A stretch of DNA of 44,089 nt from a virus, in IMG/VR virus record IMGVR_UViG_3300044966_000228, positions 1 through 44,089 of that record; one strand, written 5' to 3'. Shown in pieces: positions 41,701 through 44,089 of the stretch; position 1 is the stretch's first letter; every line of letters starts with the position of its first letter. Under the pieces are notes generated by a model that worked only from the letters and a program-made list of their open reading frames with translations, was not told the DNA's origin and did no database searches. The position numbers and the translations under genes were made by a program.

Positions 41701-41988
41701 GAACCATTTGGTAGTTCGTATTGGGAGAATTTAGATATAACAATAACAACAGGAATGGTAATGAAAGGAGTAGGAGTAAGCAATACATTAACGTCGTTTG
41801 TGTTAACTAATTCGATAGGTAACACTGTTTCAATAACTGCAAATAACACTGATCAACCACTAGATGTAAATTTTGGAACAATTGTTAGAATTCAAGTTAT
41901 TCAAAAATGGGGGTTTGTAGCCGGAACTATTACAGCGGGAGGAGTACTTCACTGGTCTACACTTGACATAGCACAGCACAACGGTTAA
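32752..41988 (+). CDS. Giant adhesin/long tail fibre with Calx-beta-like repeats and Gly-rich tip, 3,078 aa
   Basis: Probably a host-contact fibre. The N-terminus (residues 1-325: SAAQFDQIQNNLNEVLGEGS, EHLNLLAAEITKVRLHQSGK, RYYFNTGGQIQFLADFTK) is likely the attachment part. Residues about 326-2115 hold roughly 15 repeats of 100-130 aa. Each has the pattern EG...F.V.TP....LYW....T..DF....G.......D...EG.E.F.V.L, which resembles Calx-beta domains of bacterial adhesins. Examples are VAEGGVINYSITTPYTPSGK and VNEGDAIKFVVKTPFKPDR. Residues about 2120-2785 are glycine-rich (GGGGQGGG, GGGGGGGGAV, GGGGGGGSG), as in polyglycine tips of phage S16 gp38-type adhesins. An Ala/Pro/Val linker (about 2785-2825) leads to two C-terminal repeats of about 120 aa sharing YWENL, FGTIV and LWST/HWST motifs. 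AAGGAA precedes the ATG. A GC-rich terminator follows. Confidence 0.82.
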   Translation: MALRTITVASSATALSAAQFDQIQNNLNEVLGEGSGSYGYGQDVMSQPLITSADPNPVFSNEHLNLLAAEITKVRLHQSGKLKATEVIPELASGASLSTKYINLLVGGMLTAQSDTYRLATPPAGVNSTIEVLDTPNSGSTPWNNTSTHTMTVEFDTADNMRYYFNTGGQIQFLADFTKLGTTTKNTSWTTLLKSIGIVSFGRSKTVSSKTGVSGTLVGYASLFTVDTDGLIVLVDGGKPIFSKKAPAPFAANEYRITAEMNTESSIIFTVEFIDGTVSTAKLPDIDVTGTLTSTIQSRRATGVNVEVPLPTVTSNTLVLGAQAPSYTITRSATYLTENEYDPGVIFSIDTVGVPDDTAVYWSIVGKNITDNDFNLDAMEQSSVSNIPAIIMSGTTDGIPIVAATDGLKEGLEKFDFIVRDGEDPATSVILTQLKSTAFEQIKDTSAKPTLAFVLPTFDFSAQTVTAFAEGKMATFVVTQSNMLVSTKMHWEIQFGDGDNNAADFGAVSGDFLFPKGKATYTLSIKLTGKDGEDPGETFSIKLYSFDDAGNSVFQSTSSVVAITDDFVAPPTIPKPSLVITGNTAVIDEGSQAGVQFVLTAPEYATNTKIYWRAIAANGITDLTDSDFSRKYVLGGVGAGGTASSYITIQSNKTATLNRYAEKDTATEGLESFIVEFYLDPEYQTFIIGSNPVGIRETVGWSIARTPSSANEGDGNKVTFNVASPYNPNGKLYWTIPQVGTIGPDDFNALSGEFFLDDASNGSFDVYPARDIAIEGPQEFQVQVRADSLAGDIKISSTGTITEPDIYIIDAISTVAEGGVINYSITTPYTPSGKLYWTTLSTAAGKVTTSDFTETPGEITITDSHGSLALHPTADNSTEGTESFKLVLHSGSIGGKVVYTQPEPIYITEVVGYTIALSNGVTSLAEGGNVDVVITTPYTEASTPLWWSIKGNLTTADYEVVDADTTSGVRARKDNGRVLTSLSTVNGITVSRASFKIYASNDIYTEGAETFKVYLHVSSDLTSSIKETAELSLTELVPWSMLSYNPDSNAAMTTVNEGDAIKFVVKTPFKPDRTALYWRAVSGGSGTWTSSQLDNMAGVIYTSKNSTDVSASVTVSPKNDKLLEGQMTFVVRIYELPSTMSVADINALSYSSVIDETRFRIESYPIIIYDTSQPDEVPDPAPMVIVSVVPTKNGDEVKSVNEGDEFQYLVTTTGVPVDHDLYWSLVTSNVQTGEILPSTTGASFRVDAEGLALITLNSVASANLGHKTILMRVRLTQFATKAKNGNLLTILKEQEYGIRVTPTVVREGNTFVVSVTTPVHINNPAAGSNLTWTIIPYASTNITAADFIDPSTGNPLISLSGTVSIGNDGTGSFSLTAVGTDATEGSEQFTITLAKNGIAIPNVPCPVVTITEDIGYSITSSRSYMIEAGTAGTNQVVFTVRTPKLSAATTLTYKVEQVFGTIRYTDFEEFSTLNSDGPLTGTVDIASQDGGTWWGGTITLTARADGLAEGSDVDQFKLSLWKVVNSVVTPIDASCSTVSIRESSVYSISITPPGQVTPNPTTVVTGTLIRFYVNTPQKDPGAPLYYRITGANSSSVTPNDFVETKSRTPQSLDWTAYVWDNATYFDVTPLTGNKAFTIELLTALSGGSTISAGTIPVITVTQPQVFRVEGSPVDTVYDGQTATFVITHPTVTSNTMYWKLTGTSGTIILPDDFTLGGTALTSLTGSKTNMTALGGQSTLVFGINSNRSVKTQKKFTLGVSLLDATPFVPVTNGTSNEMTLSSLGAFGLRSTATAVRAGETIYFFIKLTGNTTVKKIAWALSSASAYFTSASQSGIVDVPSNGNEVAIKLVANTTFTSAITTDVSFTLSLKEETASGTIITPSPTASVVVTGDYSISPNVPTTIPMTGVQVTFTAPSSDSSVSWSLVSGDVANPVSATWFTNDTAISGTLTRVTGLLPALNFTPHATNGKNGKKFTVKLVGSKQTLISQVFTMPAAANVPATDATIVTVEEGDGTTLTEGGTADIVISMPSTKAAEPVKFALKGDPAVIAVVQYSETSNAIALEATKPSGTVVKMTGVLYYTLSFRLTKMVPGSFYVEFTPPSGITTESDKIWVTAPPVDYIFYKDGSMSIPAGTRSVSVIMSGGGGQGGGMSVAFGGKGGDGDKIAGVLPIPEGTTSLSFKFIPGGDRFANKISATMGIGGKGGTAVELYRDGVHIATAAGGGGGGGGAVLPYPIMYPYTENPTVETVLNGTTTSKSTTRVTTAAAKAAADGAGAGGAPGGVSGIGTRSVQQVVYYNNDTAHRNDTNAKCATGGSGGISSINTTIAADLKLVGDGITSSTSRTVVYTPVLAKTWAHAWMNQYAIWNGSTNSSVTGVWDLVAITPPGTTTYQLTAGCDDYGFITINNKTIVISGQRGTKKYDVVLDASWNRKITVYAQNKNVTTTKNPYGVGATLALKSAPTIILWSTRSTATVNTADDKLGGGGIGGRGVASTSIPPKTEFNEGAVAANYTLLTPYTGGISGTPLSNSGEMGEPAYIQISLPPVTDANVVPAGHSFFISGGTNTFVVPAGISKVSIIAVGGGGGGGSGYDSPTAPKVYLGASGGGGGAGGIIECDLTVTSGETLFINVGKGGAGGTTGTGIVRKGTDGTTTRVTRGSNEITATGGQGGRGFDQESTSDPATANNTLGGESGIGSIVGPTTGYDVNSVVAPHINPGERGLADVLTIDLAAPKKAKTESQYYRGGNGANNGSKYGTGGIGGATRENKVVEPGSAGVDGVVLIYWGAGISNFIAPALPAIVAAKAVVPAARPAVVAPPLPAIDTVTYHANPTTTTGLGKYWAYTDPVNGVYDTRMYWENLAIPVVSGMTITSLGYDQTGTFTLYNSTGSTFQVPGQVARSTWPIPPEFGTIVKIVIYRANWAYVTAYISNQAGSVLWSTIDKADHFRTPTPIVAVQPINYVQYVQHTPTGSGINQYWVYPKIPWNAEPFGSSYWENLDITITTGMVMKGVGVSNTLTSFVLTNSIGNTVSITANNTDQPLDVNFGTIVRIQVIQKWGFVAGTITAGGVLHWSTLDIAQHNG

Positions 41989-42018
41989 CGTATATAGTAG
42001 TAAAGTAGTACAAATGAT

Positions 42019-42040
42019 AAAGCCGGCATATGCCGGCTTT
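42019..42040. terminator. Bidirectional intrinsic terminator
   Basis: A perfect palindrome with an 11-bp arm (AAAGCCGGCAT and its complement), flanked by T-runs in both directions. It lies in the 59-bp gap between the convergent adhesin and thyX genes, so it would stop both transcripts. It is the strongest GC-rich hairpin in the window. Confidence 0.85.
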
Positions 42041-42047
42041 GTTGTGA

Positions 42048-42827
42048 TTAGTGTTTGTAAAAATTAAAAAAGTGTTGATGCCATTTAAGCTTCTTAGGTT
42101 CAACGATTTCTTCTTTAATAGGTTCTGGAATTGGTTCTACAACAGGTTCTTCCTTGTAAACAAAGCCATTTACCATTGGAAATACTGCGCTAATTGCGTT
42201 TGCACATGCTAGTGCAACTTGTTTGTGTTCAAGCTGTGTATCCACGTTACTGCGCACTTGTATGTAGTGAATCCATGAGCGCAACGTCCCGTTAACATAC
42301 ACACGACTCTTAGTATTGCCTTCTGGAAGTACAACACGAGCTTGCTCTTTAGCAATGCCTTTGCTAATTGCCCATTCGTATTGTGCTTTTGCTTCTTCAA
42401 TAAGACTTTGCTGTCTAAGTTTCCATTCATTATTAATTGCTTCTTCTTTAGCAGTATTAACTGTGATAGAATTTTGACGATTTTTAGGATCTTGGAAACG
42501 TGCTTCACGTATTTCAAAAGACAAGTCATTAGTTGGATCTGCATAACGTTGACTAAATTCTTGGAATCTAAATGAAGCGTGACGTAATAATTGGCGTGCA
42601 ATGTCGCGGGTAGTATTTACTTCTAAACACACATTGACCATTTCAAGTGGACTCCAATGCGCATGCTTAATTAAATAGTTGATTAGTTTTTCTGAAGTTT
42701 CTGTATTAAATTGATTTGACGGATTACTTACTCTAGCGCAAAATGCTATAAGTTCTTGTGCATCAGTAATACCTAATTCAGCAAATTCTTCAGTTGGTTG
42801 AGAATATGATACTAATTTAATGTTCAT
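42048..42827 (-). CDS. thyX: Flavin-dependent thymidylate synthase ThyX
   Basis: ThyX makes dTMP from dUMP using methylenetetrahydrofolate, NADPH and FAD, feeding phage DNA synthesis. The 259-aa protein shows the ThyX signature as RHASFRFQEFSQRYAD at residues 82-97. The usual RHR-x7-S appears as RHA-x7-S, with S92 in place. Supporting segments are KHAHWSPLEMVNVCLEVNTT (about 54-73) and NGTLRSWIHYIQVRS near 180, which contains the second substrate-binding region. The last 40 residues are unusual: a Pro/Glu-rich linker (EEPVVEPIPEPIKEEIVEPK) and a short aromatic/basic tail (HQHFFNFYKH) not needed for catalysis in known ThyX. The start overlaps the preceding stop as ATGA. It is the last gene of the leftward four-gene cluster. 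Confidence 0.92.
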   Translation of the reverse strand: MNIKLVSYSQPTEEFAELGITDAQELIAFCARVSNPSNQFNTETSEKLINYLIKHAHWSPLEMVNVCLEVNTTRDIARQLLRHASFRFQEFSQRYADPTNDLSFEIREARFQDPKNRQNSITVNTAKEEAINNEWKLRQQSLIEEAKAQYEWAISKGIAKEQARVVLPEGNTKSRVYVNGTLRSWIHYIQVRSNVDTQLEHKQVALACANAISAVFPMVNGFVYKEEPVVEPIPEPIKEEIVEPKKLKWHQHFFNFYKH

Positions 42828-43144
42828 AATTTTTGTTTCTTTAAAAATTTATTAGTTAGTTTTTCTACATCTTTTTTTACTTTTACTGCATCGAGTTTAA
42901 AGTCTACGTCATCAATTTGTTCTTCGTATGAAGTTAATAATTCTGATAAACTTTGTTGAAAGCTAGACCATCCATCTTTTTTTATTTTCGTTGTTAATTT
43001 TATTTCCCAAGACTTATTATCTTTAAAATTAATAACTACTGAATGCAAATAAAGAAGAGGTAACGATTGTAACGTTACCTCTTCAAATACTTCAGGCCAA
43101 ACTTCTATTACGTCTTTAGGAAGTGGCTTCGTCTGTTTTAACAA
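42824..43144 (-). CDS. Conserved cyanophage-type protein of unknown function, 106 aa
   Basis: The protein begins with LPKDVIEVWPEVFEEVTLQS, followed by PLLYLHSVVINFKDNKSWEI. A lysine-rich helical end follows (YEEQIDDVDFKLDAVKVKKD to FLKKQKL). I have the impression that similar small proteins with this DVI-WPE-FE opening are common in T4-like cyanophages. No function is known to me. It overlaps the upstream 220-aa gene by 29 bp in another frame and thyX by ATGA, so all are translated from one message. Confidence 0.65.
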   Translation of the reverse strand: MLKQTKPLPKDVIEVWPEVFEEVTLQSLPLLYLHSVVINFKDNKSWEIKLTTKIKKDGWSSFQQSLSELLTSYEEQIDDVDFKLDAVKVKKDVEKLTNKFLKKQKL

Positions 43145-43778
43145 CTTTTGCCTTTTTAGCTGTAGTTACGACTTCTTCTGCTACAGTTTCAGTTTTAGCT
43201 TTTTTAGCAGTCGGAACTAAGTCTTCAGCTTGTCTACGTAGTGCAGCTGCTTCTTTTGAAAGACGATCTGCTTCTGAACGATAGTGTTTAGCTTGTTGCT
43301 CGGGAGTTAAAAGTTCTACAAGTGCTGCTTTCGATTCAGCAGTTTCTTCTTTTACTGATTTCTTATTTTGAAATGGTTCTTCCTTAATTGCAGATTTTAA
43401 AGAAAGCTCATCAATTGTAGTGCCTCTTTGTTCTGCGATAATTTGATTCAATTCAGATAATCTAACCGATTGTAAAGACGAAGGTATCATTTCAATTTGA
43501 TCAGTTGAAATCTTAACTAATCTATTTTGAGTATGTAATGCAGGAAGCATTACGCTACCGTCTGGAAAATTTGCACGAGCCATAGCTTCTGCAAATTCGT
43601 ATGCAGATTGACCTGCATTGCTTTCAACTAAATTAATAAGTGCATCGTGATAACTATCTGGTAAGTTTTCAGTAGGCACAATTAAACAGTTGTAAGCATC
43701 ACCTGGCAATGTACGGTATGCTACGATACATTTTTTGCCAGATGCAATAACTCTGCCAACATGTTTAAGGTCAGCCAT
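43116..43778 (-). CDS. Conserved cyanophage-type protein with low-complexity Lys/Ala tail, 220 aa
   Basis: The first 130 residues are a folded part: MADLKHVGRVIASGKKCIVA, YRTLPGDAYNCLIVPTENLP, QSAYEFAEAMARANFPDGSV, RLSELNQIIAEQRGTTIDEL. This resembles a conserved protein of T4-like cyanophage genomes, function unknown. From about residue 145 the sequence becomes helical and charged (LLTPEQQAKHYRSEADRLSK, EAAALRRQAEDL), probably coiled coil. It ends with a duplicated TAKKAK motif (PTAKKAKTETVAEEVVTTAK, KAKVVKTDEATS). The ATG overlaps the preceding stop as TAATG. Confidence 0.65.
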   Translation of the reverse strand: MADLKHVGRVIASGKKCIVAYRTLPGDAYNCLIVPTENLPDSYHDALINLVESNAGQSAYEFAEAMARANFPDGSVMLPALHTQNRLVKISTDQIEMIPSSLQSVRLSELNQIIAEQRGTTIDELSLKSAIKEEPFQNKKSVKEETAESKAALVELLTPEQQAKHYRSEADRLSKEAAALRRQAEDLVPTAKKAKTETVAEEVVTTAKKAKVVKTDEATS

Positions 43779-44032
43779 TATTGCGCACCTGGTTGAGTAG
43801 CTTGTTGTGCTTCAGCTTGCTTTGATACAAGTGTTAAAAAGTTTTCTAATTTAGTATATGTTTGACCAACTGCTACCATTTCAGTAGGTTTAAATGCACC
43901 TCTTGAACTAGCAATGTCAATGATAGTTTTTAATGCATTTAAATCATTAATAGTAAGATCGTTTGCTGATTCTTGTGCAGCTGCGTCTTGTGTTGGTTCT
44001 TGTACTGCGTCTTGTGTAGTTTCTTCTGTCAT
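43778..44032 (-). CDS. Small conserved cyanophage-type protein, 84 aa
   Basis: The first 25 residues are low-complexity, acidic and rich in Gln/Thr/Ala (ETTQDAVQEPTQDAAAQESA). The folded part is DLTINDLNALKTIIDIASSR followed by GAFKPTEMVAVGQTYTKLEN. This is a helical block that I recognise as similar to a small protein widespread in T4-like cyanophages (NDL...IIDI.S.RGAF pattern). Function is unknown. The start has AGAGGA upstream. It is the first gene of the leftward cluster in this window; I see no convincing promoter in the remaining 57 bases, so the operon may begin outside. Confidence 0.65.
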   Translation of the reverse strand: MTEETTQDAVQEPTQDAAAQESANDLTINDLNALKTIIDIASSRGAFKPTEMVAVGQTYTKLENFLTLVSKQAEAQQATQPGAQ

Positions 44033-44089
44033 GTTTTTTCCTCTGTAAGTGTAATATAATTAATTATCTTGAATGTAAATATGGGCATG

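Noticed and set aside
30000-41988. Diversity-generating retroelement acting on the fibre tips
   Set aside because: No reverse transcriptase gene and no near-identical template/variable repeat pair was seen in the window. The terminal adhesin repeats are diverged protein-level repeats.
43116-43144. Programmed frameshift between the 220-aa and 106-aa genes
   Set aside because: The overlap is ordinary for this tightly packed operon; the downstream gene has its own ATG and no slippery heptamer was noticed.

Overview
This window looks like part of the genome of a contractile-tailed phage of the T4 superfamily, probably an uncultured aquatic (marine or freshwater) relative of the T4-like cyanophages and pelagiphages. 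Evidence: a T4-type replication/recombination and late-transcription block (gp46, gp47, gp55, RNase H); a long baseplate and tail-fibre block (gp53, gp5, gp25, gp6 and others); AT-rich DNA; and small genes at the right edge (about 43.1-44.0 kb) that resemble conserved genes of cyanophage genomes. No photosynthesis genes, tRNAs, integrase or CRISPR are visible. The host cannot be named from the sequence.

Layout. (1) 1-658 has no long gene. It holds a set of hairpins on what looks like a minus-strand RNA unit: an exact T4-type late promoter (621-628), a compact structured stretch (about 180-570) and terminator-like hairpins (131-165 and 63-82). A second late promoter (33-40) then points off the left edge. 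(2) 659-6718 is all minus strand: gp55 late sigma factor, an 85-aa unknown, a free-standing GIY-YIG endonuclease, gp47 and gp46 (Mre11/Rad50-like), a histone-H1-like small protein, a PD-(D/E)XK nuclease and RNase H. (3) 6803-41988 is all plus strand: tail-tube/baseplate protein, gp53, a probable hub protein, gp5-like spike, gp25, gp6, a 3,884-aa giant wedge protein, a 201-aa structural protein, three related fibre proteins and a 3,078-aa adhesin. (4) 42048-44032 is minus strand: a four-gene overlapping cluster ending in thyX. It converges on the adhesin across a perfect GC-rich palindrome that should terminate both transcripts.

How it works together. The window encodes gp55 and also carries gp55-type late promoters (core ATAAATA). 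Six of these lie 19-23 nt upstream of a start codon. gp55 itself is driven by a textbook host-type promoter (TTGACT-17-TATAAT), whose -35 box overlaps the late promoter of the divergent tail operon. Early transcription would therefore make gp55, and gp55 would then switch on the tail operon from the other side of the same 60-bp region. gp46/47, RNase H and the PD-(D/E)XK nuclease would serve recombination-dependent replication and DNA processing, and ThyX would supply dTMP.

The features most worth attention are the candidate late-expressed structured RNA, the two giant virion proteins (together almost half of the window), the three paralogous fibre N-termini and the overlapping early/late promoter pair. 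All family assignments are from reading the sequence; no database search was run.
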